Assembly (NCBI GenBank): GCA_012510295.1
Contig: JAAZID010000182.1
Location: 1 to 21,726 of the forward strand
Direction: 5' to 3'
DNA: 21,726 bases
From: Methanomicrobiales archaeon
GTDB taxonomy: Archaea > Halobacteriota > Methanomicrobia > Methanomicrobiales > Methanoculleaceae
In this document: positions 14,921-21,726 of the stretch, piece by piece
Layout of the letters: the number at the start of each line of letters is the position of its first letter
Position numbering within the stretch: position 1 is the first letter of the stretch
Notes under the pieces: generated by a model
The model's database searches: none
Told to the model about the DNA's origin: nothing
What the model saw: only the letters and a program-made list of their open reading frames with translations
Translations under genes and position numbers: made by a program

Positions 14921-16861
14921 CTACAGAAACACGGCAAACACTACAAACGCTATGACGATCATCGCTGCGGCGTGTTTGACGCCTGCCCGGAGCGAAGCCT
15001 CCCCCATCGCGCCGGCGATCAGCCCCGAGAAGAACGCCTGGATGAGGCATGCGTGGTAGAGGAGGCGCTCGAACGCCACGATAGCGATATTCTTGATGGG
15101 TCCCGAACCGGTCACGCCGGTGAGAGTGGGGGCATCGATCATGGTCACCATCGAGAGGAACCGGGTATCTATGACGATCACGACGAAGAGGAATACGATG
15201 AAGACCAGGTAGACGATGAGGGTATAGATGAACATCTCTGCCTGCCGTTCGCGCTTGAGAACCTCCGACATCGTCGCATCACGGGCCGCTATCGCGAGCA
15301 CATCCCCGATATCACTGGTCATCAGGCTCGCTTTCGTGATCAGGGTGACCGTCCGGGCTATGGCGGGGGTGCGTATCCTCTCTTCGAACCGGATGAGCGC
15401 CTCCTGGATGCTCACACCCCACTCGAGATCACGTTTGATCTTCCTGATCTCGTAGGAGAGCATACCGAGGTTTGCCCGCACCAGGATCGTTATCGCCTGC
15501 ACGAGCGTCAGGCCGACCTGGTTAATGCCAGCGAGACGATCCAGGAAGTCGGGGATACCCGCCTCGATCGCCATAGCCCTCTTCTGCCAGAGGTAGTGAA
15601 AGATGCCAAAAGGTATGAGGACGATCAGGAGCGCAATGACCAGGTGATCGTCCAGAATGTCGATGAGAACCTCAGGGTCGGGGTAGGCCGGGATCACAAA
15701 GAGGGTGAAGGCGATGTACACAAGCGCGATCGGAACTGTCACGTAAAATGTCCGGTTTGGTTCAACGAGGAACGCCTGAAGGGGGTGGCGCAGAAAGAAC
15801 CTGATGTTCCTGACCCGGTCGTAGCGGAGCAGTTGCCGCGCGAGGGGATCCTCACCTTCCTGCTCGCTGACCCTGACGTCCTCGAACGTGCGGAGCTGCT
15901 TGATCACCGTGTAGCGCTCGACTTCTCCCGTTTTGATGGAGATCGCATCGATGAAGAGGATAAAGAAGAGCGACCCTGCCGGGATAAGGAGATAGATGAT
16001 AGCCGAGAGGTACGTCACGGACGTGTCGCTTACAAGCCCCATGACGAGCATAACGATGATGATGAAGAGCGGACCGGCGACAAAGAGTGTCACATAGACC
16101 TCGGCCGCCATCTGGAGCGTATTTAAAAAGCCCTTCTGCTCGAACCGCGCCTCTTCCTGGTACATCCGTACCCGGACATCGAGGAAACCGGTCACATCCC
16201 CACCACTCTCGACCACAGAGATGAGATCCTGGAGGAAGTCACGCAGTTTATCTGATGGGGTCGTCTCCTGCAGGTGCCGGATCGCCGAGATCATGTCGTA
16301 GCCGAAGTAGTCGGTATCCCGGACAACGCGCCGGAACTCGTGGGCGACCTCACCATAAACCCGGGTCTCCCGGGCCACAGACCGGAAGATCTCCATCACC
16401 TCTGTCCCGCCCCGCCGCATGGCATAGATGTAGGCGACGGCGTTGTGGAGCAGAAGGTTAATCTCGGCGGCCCGGTTCTTCTTCAGGAGGGAGGGGTATA
16501 CCCTGAAGAAGAAGAGAGTCGCGTAGGCGGCGATCACAAATATAACAACGCTTTCGACGATATTCAGGATAAGGACCGATGTATCGGTCAGGACGAACGC
16601 AGGCAGCCGGACGGCAAATACGTTATGAACCCTGATACTGATTCCCGGGAAGGTGGAGAAGCGCATCGCAAGAAACCCCGCAACAGCCCAGATGAGACCG
16701 AAGAGTGTGGATGTGAGGAGTGCCCGTATGACATAACAGTCGAGGGTAACCCCCATGTTCACCGCGATCAGGTCATCGCGGAGATTATGGTACTGCACCG
16801 GATTGCGCGCTATCCACCAGCGAGCGAATCTATTGAGCCGCGCACAGGGGTATGGTGTCAC
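14921..16861 (-). CDS. TadC/ArlJ-type membrane platform protein with two T2SSF domains
   Basis: Inner-membrane platform of an archaeal type IV pilus-like/secretion motor. 646 residues with two copies of the GspF/TadC (T2SSF) module. The first cytoplasmic domain spans about 136-250 and is followed by paired membrane helices (about 251-305). The second spans about 436-545 with helices after it (about 546-566 and 597-646). Extra membrane helices lie at about 43-66, 90-120, 371-392 and 405-423. The conserved bundle motif recurs as FRSVARETRVYG and in the segment around QVGLTLVQAITI. Starts at GTG 16861, overlapping the ATPase gene by 4 nt (GTGA), so the two are made together. No prepilin, prepilin peptidase or minor pilin gene is in the window, so substrate and function (adhesion pilus, secretion or DNA uptake) are unknown. 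Confidence 0.88.
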   Translation of the reverse strand: MTPYPCARLNRFARWWIARNPVQYHNLRDDLIAVNMGVTLDCYVIRALLTSTLFGLIWAVAGFLAMRFSTFPGISIRVHNVFAVRLPAFVLTDTSVLILNIVESVVIFVIAAYATLFFFRVYPSLLKKNRAAEINLLLHNAVAYIYAMRRGGTEVMEIFRSVARETRVYGEVAHEFRRVVRDTDYFGYDMISAIRHLQETTPSDKLRDFLQDLISVVESGGDVTGFLDVRVRMYQEEARFEQKGFLNTLQMAAEVYVTLFVAGPLFIIIVMLVMGLVSDTSVTYLSAIIYLLIPAGSLFFILFIDAISIKTGEVERYTVIKQLRTFEDVRVSEQEGEDPLARQLLRYDRVRNIRFFLRHPLQAFLVEPNRTFYVTVPIALVYIAFTLFVIPAYPDPEVLIDILDDHLVIALLIVLIPFGIFHYLWQKRAMAIEAGIPDFLDRLAGINQVGLTLVQAITILVRANLGMLSYEIRKIKRDLEWGVSIQEALIRFEERIRTPAIARTVTLITKASLMTSDIGDVLAIAARDATMSEVLKRERQAEMFIYTLIVYLVFIVFLFVVIVIDTRFLSMVTMIDAPTLTGVTGSGPIKNIAIVAFERLLYHACLIQAFFSGLIAGAMGEASLRAGVKHAAAMIVIAFVVFAVFL

Positions 16862-18519
16862 CAGGACAACCCGCCCGGGTCGGAGAGGGCGGCGAGCACC
16901 CGCCCGGGATCGACCGCGTAGGTCTGGATGACCCGAGATACCTCGCGGTAGTCCCGGATGCCCTGCTCATGCATAGCAAGGAGGATACGCTTCCGCCTCT
17001 CAAGCTCGGTCTCAAGGTCTCTCTGACTCCAGCCGCGGTACTCCATGATCTCATCAAATACCCGGGATCTCCCGGTGTACGAGAATGTATCGGCTACAGG
17101 GTCGTACTCAAAGACGGTGTTCACCAGGAGGTTGTTGGTGATCGGGTCGATTCCGGTGATCTCGACGATCTCCCGACATCGCCTCACGCGGTCCCGGCCG
17201 CGATACGTCAGCGACTGAACCGACATGATGTCCAGCGCCCTGAGCATGTTCCGGGGCACGTTGAGTGGTTCGTTCTCCAGGCGGTGGATCGCCGCATCGA
17301 TACCACCGGCGTGCATGGTGGAGAACGTCGTGTGCCCGGTGTTCATCGCCTGGAAGAGCGTCTGGGCCTCACTCCCCCTGACCTCCCCGACCAGGATGTA
17401 CTCAGGCCGTTGCCGCATAGCCGCCTTGAGGAGATCGAACATACCGATAGGAGCGCTCGTCCCCTCCGATATCCGGTCACGGGTAACGCTCGCGACCCAG
17501 TTATCGTGGTGGAGCGTGATCTCCCGTGTATCCTCAATGGAGACGATTTTCGCAAGCGGCGGGATGAAGTGAGCGACCGCGTTGAGCGATGTGGTCTTCC
17601 CCGATGCGGTGCCACCGATGAAGAGCAGACTTTTGTTGTTCTCGATCGCCATCCAGAAATAGGCCATCTGATCGACACCGAACGTGTTCGATTCTATCAG
17701 CTCGACAGGTGTAAACGGCTCTTCGCGGAATTTTCGGATCGTAAACGACGTACCTCGCGTGGTGATCTCATCCCCGAACGTGAGCTGTAGCCGGGATCCG
17801 TCCGGAAGGGTCGCATCCACAAGCGGGCTCCCGATCGAGACGTGTTTTCCCGAACGCTGGGCGAGCGTTATCCCAAGCGAGAGGAGCGCGGGCTCGTCGA
17901 ACTCGATGTTCGTCCCGATGTTCCGATACCTCCGGTGGTAGAGGAAGATCGGAACACGGGTGCCATCGCATGATATATCCTCGATCCAGGGATCGTTCAT
18001 CAGTGCATCGATACGAGACCAGCCGAGGAAGTTGCGCCTGAGGTAATACTGGAGTTTGAAGAGAGAAGTCTCCTCAAGGGATAACCCGTACTCGGTAAGA
18101 AGCGCCTGCATCTTTCGGGAGAGGACGATCTGTGGGTCGGAATCCATGTCATGGTCATCCAGGATCAGGACATCGCGGAGGTCTTCAAAGAGCCGCTCAA
18201 GGAGTTCGTACTCAAACTCAGAGAGTATCGGCTCGAAAAGAAGATATTCAGCGAGATAGGTCTGCGTGTTCTGGGCGATCACGACAAGCGAGAGACCTTC
18301 GGTGACCCAGTAGCTGTCGATCTCCTGGTAGTGGGGAGGGACTTCCGCGACAACGAGGGGGCCGTGTTCGGCGAGGTCGTACTCGTCGGGGAGGTCTTCA
18401 TACTTCCGTGAGAAGCGCAATCGCCCGAGAATGCGGGAGAGACGTGGCCGGGCACCACCAGATGTATCCGTTCCGCCGGCAGAACCCTGGCCCTTCCCAA
18501 TACGTTCTCTGATGGCCAT
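16858..18519 (-). CDS. GspE/TadA/ArlI-type secretion ATPase
   Basis: Hexameric motor ATPase that drives pilus assembly or secretion together with the platform protein. 553 residues. A low-complexity basic N-terminus (1-40) is followed by an N-terminal domain and the RecA-like core: Walker A GGTASGKTT (302-310), the Asp box around IEDTREI (328-334), Walker B YILVGEVRG (374-382) and the His box GHTTFSTMHAGG (395-406). All catalytic motifs are intact. Close to the archaeal family that includes ArlI and pilus ATPases; which branch cannot be told by eye. ATG 18519 is supported by GGAGGT 10 nt upstream. Divergently transcribed from the KaiC-like pair. Confidence 0.92.
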   Translation of the reverse strand: MAIRERIGKGQGSAGGTDTSGGARPRLSRILGRLRFSRKYEDLPDEYDLAEHGPLVVAEVPPHYQEIDSYWVTEGLSLVVIAQNTQTYLAEYLLFEPILSEFEYELLERLFEDLRDVLILDDHDMDSDPQIVLSRKMQALLTEYGLSLEETSLFKLQYYLRRNFLGWSRIDALMNDPWIEDISCDGTRVPIFLYHRRYRNIGTNIEFDEPALLSLGITLAQRSGKHVSIGSPLVDATLPDGSRLQLTFGDEITTRGTSFTIRKFREEPFTPVELIESNTFGVDQMAYFWMAIENNKSLLFIGGTASGKTTSLNAVAHFIPPLAKIVSIEDTREITLHHDNWVASVTRDRISEGTSAPIGMFDLLKAAMRQRPEYILVGEVRGSEAQTLFQAMNTGHTTFSTMHAGGIDAAIHRLENEPLNVPRNMLRALDIMSVQSLTYRGRDRVRRCREIVEITGIDPITNNLLVNTVFEYDPVADTFSYTGRSRVFDEIMEYRGWSQRDLETELERRKRILLAMHEQGIRDYREVSRVIQTYAVDPGRVLAALSDPGGLSW

Positions 18520-18529
18520 GCTTGACTCA

Positions 18530-18535
18530 ACCTCC
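18530..18535 (-). promoter_or_regulatory. Shine-Dalgarno sequence of the secretion ATPase gene
   Basis: GGAGGT on the minus strand, 10 nt before ATG 18519. It indicates a leadered transcript for this gene, in contrast to the leaderless-looking genes at the left end of the window. Confidence 0.6.
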
Positions 18536-18615
18536 CGGGTTTTGCTGCAGCCCTCCGGCGATCCATCGATACCCGGGTAGATGCATTTAGATCATACGAG
18601 ATGTGGCGGGCTGCG

Positions 18616-18624
18616 CTTATTAAT
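18616..18624 (-). promoter_or_regulatory. Candidate TATA box of the secretion ATPase operon
   Basis: ATTAATAAG on the minus strand follows an A8-containing purine stretch. Expected start near 18594 leaves a leader of about 75 nt to the Shine-Dalgarno-served ATG 18519. It is the best minus-strand candidate in the divergent intergenic region. Confidence 0.35.
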
Positions 18625-18710
18625 CTACTTTTTTTTAAATCCGGGGATGAACATCCAGCAGAGATTTATTTTCTGTCACAATGCCTCACTTGAGAGGAAG
18701 AACCAGAACG

Positions 18711-18736
18711 CTTTAACCGGTGGCTCCTTATATTAA
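18711..18736 (+). promoter_or_regulatory. Candidate TATA boxes of the KaiC-like gene pair
   Basis: Two candidates overlap the start region. CTTTAACC (18711-18718) is about 31 nt before ATG 18746 and would give a nearly leaderless mRNA. TTATATTAA (18728-18736) is a better TATA match but would start transcription near 18758, leaving only the in-frame ATG at 18770. The two alternatives imply different N-termini. Confidence 0.35.
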
Positions 18737-18745
18737 GATATACTT

Positions 18746-19582
18746 ATGCGTGATCGTCTTCGACAACGGATGCCGACCGGCATCGCCTCGCTCGACCCGG
18801 TGCTGGACGGTGGTGTCCCGACGGGATCGGTGGTGCTCCTTCTCGGGGAGCCGGGCGCCGGTAGTGTCGAGTTTGTGCAGACGTCGATCATCCGCCTCCT
18901 GGCGCTGAGGCGGGGTGGGGCGGGCGGAGAGCACCGCCTCCTCCCGGACGAGATATCATATGTGACGCTCACCCGGATGCGGGAGGATATCCTCCAGGAG
19001 ATGGTCCTCTCGTTCAACCCCGAGATCTACGACCACCTTGCAGAAGAGGTCGCTTTCCACGATCTCTCGGAGATCTACTTTGATGCAAGCATCGTCCCCC
19101 CGGGCTGGTACGGGGGAGGGAACATCGTCGAGCGGTTGCAGAAGAAGCAGCGCAGTGAGAGAGGCGATGTCCTCGCAGAGATCGCCAGGGTTCTCGGCAA
19201 GGTACCGGAGAACAGCCTGATCATCGTGGACTCGCTGACGGATATCGCCCCGCCGCTCGCAGAGGGAGAGGGGTGGCATGCATTCATCGCTCTCCTGCGC
19301 GGGCTGCAACGGGTATCGAAACGCTGGAAGACCACCATCTACCTCCTGCTCACATCCGGTATACTGGAGCAGTCCAGAGAGATCGAGATCATCGATAGCG
19401 TCGATGCCGCTATCTTCTTTCGCTGGGAGGACACCGGCGCACAGCGCCGGCAACGAGTCATGTATTTTGAGAAATTCCAGGGCGTGATGCCCTACCTTGA
19501 GGATAAGAACCTGGTGAAGTTCGCAGCGAAGATATCGGCGGCAGGAGGATTTGAGGTGCAGAATATACGGGTGATCATATGA
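18746..19582 (+). CDS. KaiC/RecA-superfamily protein with degenerate Walker A
   Basis: A 278-residue RecA-fold protein of the KaiC/RAD55/ArlH type. The N-terminal TGIASLDPVLDGGVPTG (11-27) is the typical KaiC-domain opening. The phosphate loop reads GEPGAGSV (34-41): the glycines are kept but the essential Lys is Ser40 and the next Thr is Val41, so normal ATP binding and hydrolysis are unlikely. A Walker B-like strand SLIIVDS (157-163) keeps its Asp (D162). An insert with basic, charged character (about 128-142) lies before it. Overlaps the next gene by 4 nt (ATGA). Probably a non-hydrolysing partner of the intact KaiC-like protein, possibly regulatory for the divergent motor. Start at ATG 18746; ATG 18770 is an alternative. 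Confidence 0.82.
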   Translation: MRDRLRQRMPTGIASLDPVLDGGVPTGSVVLLLGEPGAGSVEFVQTSIIRLLALRRGGAGGEHRLLPDEISYVTLTRMREDILQEMVLSFNPEIYDHLAEEVAFHDLSEIYFDASIVPPGWYGGGNIVERLQKKQRSERGDVLAEIARVLGKVPENSLIIVDSLTDIAPPLAEGEGWHAFIALLRGLQRVSKRWKTTIYLLLTSGILEQSREIEIIDSVDAAIFFRWEDTGAQRRQRVMYFEKFQGVMPYLEDKNLVKFAAKISAAGGFEVQNIRVII

Positions 19583-20274
19583 TGAGAGAACGGGTGAAGT
19601 TCGGCGTCGAGGGGCTGGATGCGATGCTCTCGGGGGGCCTCCCCCGGGAGAGCATCTGTGCGATCATCGGCACATACGGGACAGGGAAGACGACATTTGC
19701 TCTCCAGTTCGCATATGAAGGGCTCTCGCGCGGCGAGAATGTTATCTACATCAGCCTTGAAGAGCGGGAGGAACTCCTCCGCGCCACCATGGCGCAGAAG
19801 GGGTGGGAGACGGAGGCGTTCGGCGACCGGTTCTATCTTCTCCGGCTGGACCCGACCGACTTCAACCTCGCGATCAGCAGCATCAAGAGCGAACTTCCCC
19901 AGCTCATCGAGAGCGTCGGGGCATCGCGGGTCATCATCGACCCGATATCGCTCTTTGAGGGGCTCTTCCTGGATGAAGCGGCCCGGCGACAGGAGGTATT
20001 CAGGTTCATCGAGGTGATGCGTGACGAGAACTGCACGCTCGTATTGACAAGCGAGACCGATACGTCAAACCCGGATGGGAGCAGGTACGGCCTCATCGAG
20101 TACCTGGCAGATACGGTGATCCTCCTGCGCTACATCCGGTCGGAGAAGCTCACCGAGGTGCACCTCGCCCTCGAGGTCGTGAAGATGCGCCGCTCGCCCC
20201 ACTCCCGGGAGATAAAGCCTTTCGAGATCCTGGAGAACCAGATCATGGTCTACTCTGAAGCGAGCCTGTTTTAG
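19579..20274 (+). CDS. KaiC/RAD55-family ATPase, intact nucleotide site
   Basis: A single-domain KaiC-like ATPase, 231 residues. Opening RVKFGVEGLDAMLSGGLPRE, Walker A GTYGTGKTT (31-39), catalytic Glu pair E61-E62 in SLEEREE, and Walker B VIIDPIS (118-124, D121) are all present. Relatives act as ATP-dependent switches, including archaellum ArlH, which controls the ArlI/ArlJ motor, and signalling KaiC-like proteins of archaea. ATG 19579 overlaps the preceding stop by 4 nt (ATG 19582 is possible), so it is expressed with the degenerate partner and a mixed complex is plausible. Role in the motor is inferred from neighbourhood only. Confidence 0.88.
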   Translation: MMRERVKFGVEGLDAMLSGGLPRESICAIIGTYGTGKTTFALQFAYEGLSRGENVIYISLEEREELLRATMAQKGWETEAFGDRFYLLRLDPTDFNLAISSIKSELPQLIESVGASRVIIDPISLFEGLFLDEAARRQEVFRFIEVMRDENCTLVLTSETDTSNPDGSRYGLIEYLADTVILLRYIRSEKLTEVHLALEVVKMRRSPHSREIKPFEILENQIMVYSEASLF

Positions 20275-20278
20275 AGAG

Positions 20279-20301
20279 AAAAAAGAGGGGCGGGATGCCG
20301 C
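20279..20301 (-). terminator. Hairpin plus T6 terminator of the BofA-like gene
   Basis: On the minus strand, GCGG (20298-20301) pairs with CCGC (20290-20293) around a 4-nt loop, followed after a C-rich pentamer by six T (20279-20284). It begins 3 nt after the BofA-like stop codon. It lies in the 30-nt gap between convergent genes and may insulate them. Confidence 0.55.
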
Positions 20302-20304
20302 TTA

Positions 20305-20571
20305 TCAGAGCGTGATCCCAAAGATATGGAGCAGGACGATGACCAGGGCACCCGGGAGTCCGCCGAGGGCACATATGATAACCGTCACAAGGTTGATCTG
20401 GACGTCGGGGACGCCGAATAACCCCGATAGAACGTCAAAGGTGTTCAGGAGCCAGAGCGTGACGAGTCCGGCGATGGCGTTGATGAGGAGGGTCGTGGCC
20501 TTCTTCATGAGGTAGTATATCGCCGCCGCTATCGCCACTGCCACGAGAATTGCGATGAGCGCTTCCATCAT
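20305..20571 (-). CDS. BofA-family small membrane protein
   Basis: An 88-residue, strongly hydrophobic protein with three probable membrane segments (about 3-21, 28-45, 60-86). The pattern matches the pro-sigma-K processing inhibitor BofA family (pfam07441), known from sporulating Bacillus but also common in methanogens, where there is neither sporulation nor sigma factor. In Bacillus, BofA inhibits an intramembrane protease; the archaeal role is unknown. The start codon shares a base with the stop of the TldE-like gene (TAATG); a second ATG follows immediately. Ends at a hairpin/T-run terminator. Confidence 0.78.
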   Translation of the reverse strand: MMEALIAILVAVAIAAAIYYLMKKATTLLINAIAGLVTLWLLNTFDVLSGLFGVPDVQINLVTVIICALGGLPGALVIVLLHIFGITL

Positions 20572-21726
20572 TATTTACCAATTATCTGCTGGTTATTTAA
20601 GCGTATTGATGGAAGAGTCAGCCGCCCTATCCTTCGATCGTCCATTCCGAACCCCTCGATCTCACGGAGCATCTCAAAGACGTTTCCTGCAAGCATCGCG
20701 GTCCGGAGGGGGCGCGTCGCCTCCCCGTCCTCTATCCAGAAGGGGTTTGATATCTCCACCGAGAAGTCACCGGAGAATGGGTTTGCGGTGTGCGCACCGA
20801 CGACCGAGTGGACTGAGATCGCTCGCCCGTAGCCCATATCCGATCTCCGCAGCCCGTCGATGACGAGATTATGGACCCCGATGCCAGGCTCCCCGGCCCC
20901 TTCGCGCACAGCGCTTCCCGTGCTCTCTTCGCCGTAGCGGTAGCCGGTCCTGAGATCGTAGGCGAATCGCTCAAGCACACCCTGATCCACGAATACCAGG
21001 TTCTCTGTGGGGACACCGTCTCCATCCCAGGCGGTGCTCCCCCTGCCGGGGGAATGGGGGTCGTCGTAGACCCTGAGGGTCTCGTCAAAGACCTGATCCC
21101 CGAGTTTATCGGCGAGGAACGACCGGCCTGCCTTCACGTTCCGGCCGGAGAGCGCCGGGATGAGGATATTTCCTATGAGGCTTGCGGCGGCGATGGGGGA
21201 GAGGATGACGTCGTAGCGCCCGGTATCGACCCGGTCGCCACCGAGGGAGCGGTAGGCAAGCGAAGCCGCCGCCTCCCCGACCGCCCGGGGGTTGATGTCG
21301 GCGAGGAATGGGGAGGCGTCGAACTCGTAACCCGTGGACTGCTCCCGGATCGCCTCAAGGGAGACCGCCGCGATCGTTCTCTCCATGTTGTATGCGACGC
21401 CGTTTGTGTTTGCAAGCTCCCGGTGTGATCGGCCGAGGTCGACCCCGCCGCCGATGATATCCACCGGGTGTTCCGCTGCGCCGGCGAGGAGGTCTTCGAC
21501 CATGCCAACCGCATTCCCGATATCTACAGCGAGATCCAGGTCCGCCGAGGGTGCAGAGAACATCGCCGTATCCGGGACCGGAAGCCCGCCCCACTCCTGT
21601 GCTGTGGCGATCCTCCCACTCGCAAGCGCCGCATCGAGGCACTCCATCCAGCGGTCAGGGTCGCCGGTGCTCGATGACCCGATCCGCCCGTCCCGGATGG
21701 TTCGGATGGTCATACTCCAGGACTCC
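20571..21726 (-). CDS. pmbA: TldE/PmbA-type protein, 5' end outside window
   Basis: Member of the TldD/PmbA (TldE) family, which forms a heterodimeric metalloprotease acting on unfolded peptides or modified-peptide precursors. The HExxxH zinc motif of TldD is absent, so this is the TldE/PmbA-type partner without the metal site. The segment RDGRIGSSST near the visible N-terminus aligns with the middle of the usual first domain, and SPIAAASLIGNILIPALSG and SVHSVVGAHTANPFSGDFSVE are family landmarks. About 50 residues appear missing: the frame has no stop between ATG 21713 and the window edge, so the real start is probably beyond 21726. The catalytic TldD partner would be expected upstream. Confidence 0.88.
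   Translation of the reverse strand, partial: ESWSMTIRTIRDGRIGSSSTGDPDRWMECLDAALASGRIATAQEWGGLPVPDTAMFSAPSADLDLAVDIGNAVGMVEDLLAGAAEHPVDIIGGGVDLGRSHRELANTNGVAYNMERTIAAVSLEAIREQSTGYEFDASPFLADINPRAVGEAAASLAYRSLGGDRVDTGRYDVILSPIAAASLIGNILIPALSGRNVKAGRSFLADKLGDQVFDETLRVYDDPHSPGRGSTAWDGDGVPTENLVFVDQGVLERFAYDLRTGYRYGEESTGSAVREGAGEPGIGVHNLVIDGLRRSDMGYGRAISVHSVVGAHTANPFSGDFSVEISNPFWIEDGEATRPLRTAMLAGNVFEMLREIEGFGMDDRRIGRLTLPSIRLNNQQIIGK

Noticed and set aside
14972..16126. 384-codon plus-strand frame opposite the platform protein gene
   Set aside because: Long only because of high GC on the coding strand; it reads as Asp/Glu/Arg/His-rich sequence, the typical mirror image of membrane-protein codons.
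16852..17790. 312-codon plus-strand frame opposite the secretion ATPase gene
   Set aside because: Antisense shadow of an ATPase with all motifs intact; no start signal.
1..21726. CRISPR array, insertion sequence, integrase or prophage
   Set aside because: No regularly spaced repeats, transposase motifs or attachment-site duplications were seen anywhere in the window; the single tRNA gene is not flanked by a copied 3' end.

Overview
The window looks like chromosome of a methanogenic euryarchaeon, most likely of the order Methanomicrobiales (Methanoculleus-like; inferred from gene content and style, not from a database search). The signs are a complete archaeal A1Ao ATP synthase operon in the order H-I-K-E-C-F-A-B-D, an archaeal phosphoglycerate kinase, a Trm-G10-type tRNA methyltransferase, KaiC/ArlH-like ATPases, an archaeal GspE/TadC-type secretion motor, and archaeal promoters (TATA boxes about 25 nt before leaderless or short-leader starts). 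The DNA is GC-rich except for an AT-rich gene-free stretch near 4.03-4.2 kb. No insertion sequence, integrase, CRISPR array or clear foreign island is visible.

Layout. Position 62-3983 (plus strand) holds a tRNA G10 methyltransferase, a small membrane protein with a zinc ribbon, a MinD-type ATPase followed by a one-pass membrane/coiled-coil protein, tRNA-Pro(GGG), and a DUF89 metal-dependent phosphatase. Two long gene-free stretches lie here: 1497-1967 (two strong inverted repeats, then the minD promoter) and 3984-4512 (AT-rich, an orphan strong TATA box, inverted repeats, repeated GATCA motifs). From 14.9 kb down to 4.5 kb everything is on the minus strand: a zinc-ribbon protein and an unknown 179-residue protein, then the ATP synthase operon with pgk as its apparent last gene. 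Within the operon, genes overlap or lie a few bases apart, with Shine-Dalgarno sequences buried in the preceding genes, so strong translational coupling is expected.

From 14.9 to 20.3 kb lies a motor-like block: a two-domain TadC/ArlJ-type membrane platform and a GspE/ArlI-type ATPase (minus strand, 4-nt overlap), facing a divergent pair of KaiC/RecA-superfamily genes (plus strand, 4-nt overlap). The first KaiC-like protein has lost the Walker A lysine, while the second has intact nucleotide-binding motifs. This resembles the ArlH-ArlI-ArlJ core of the archaellum, but with two ArlH/KaiC-like proteins and no pilin or archaellin gene in view. It is the best candidate for an under-described system here. 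The window ends with a BofA-like membrane protein and a TldE/PmbA-type protein that runs off the right edge.

Reading starts: several starts were moved from the longest open frame to an internal ATG because a Shine-Dalgarno sequence, a TATA box or stop/start coupling pointed there (minD, atpH, atpI, atpA, atpB, the two genes upstream of atpH). These choices are inferences.
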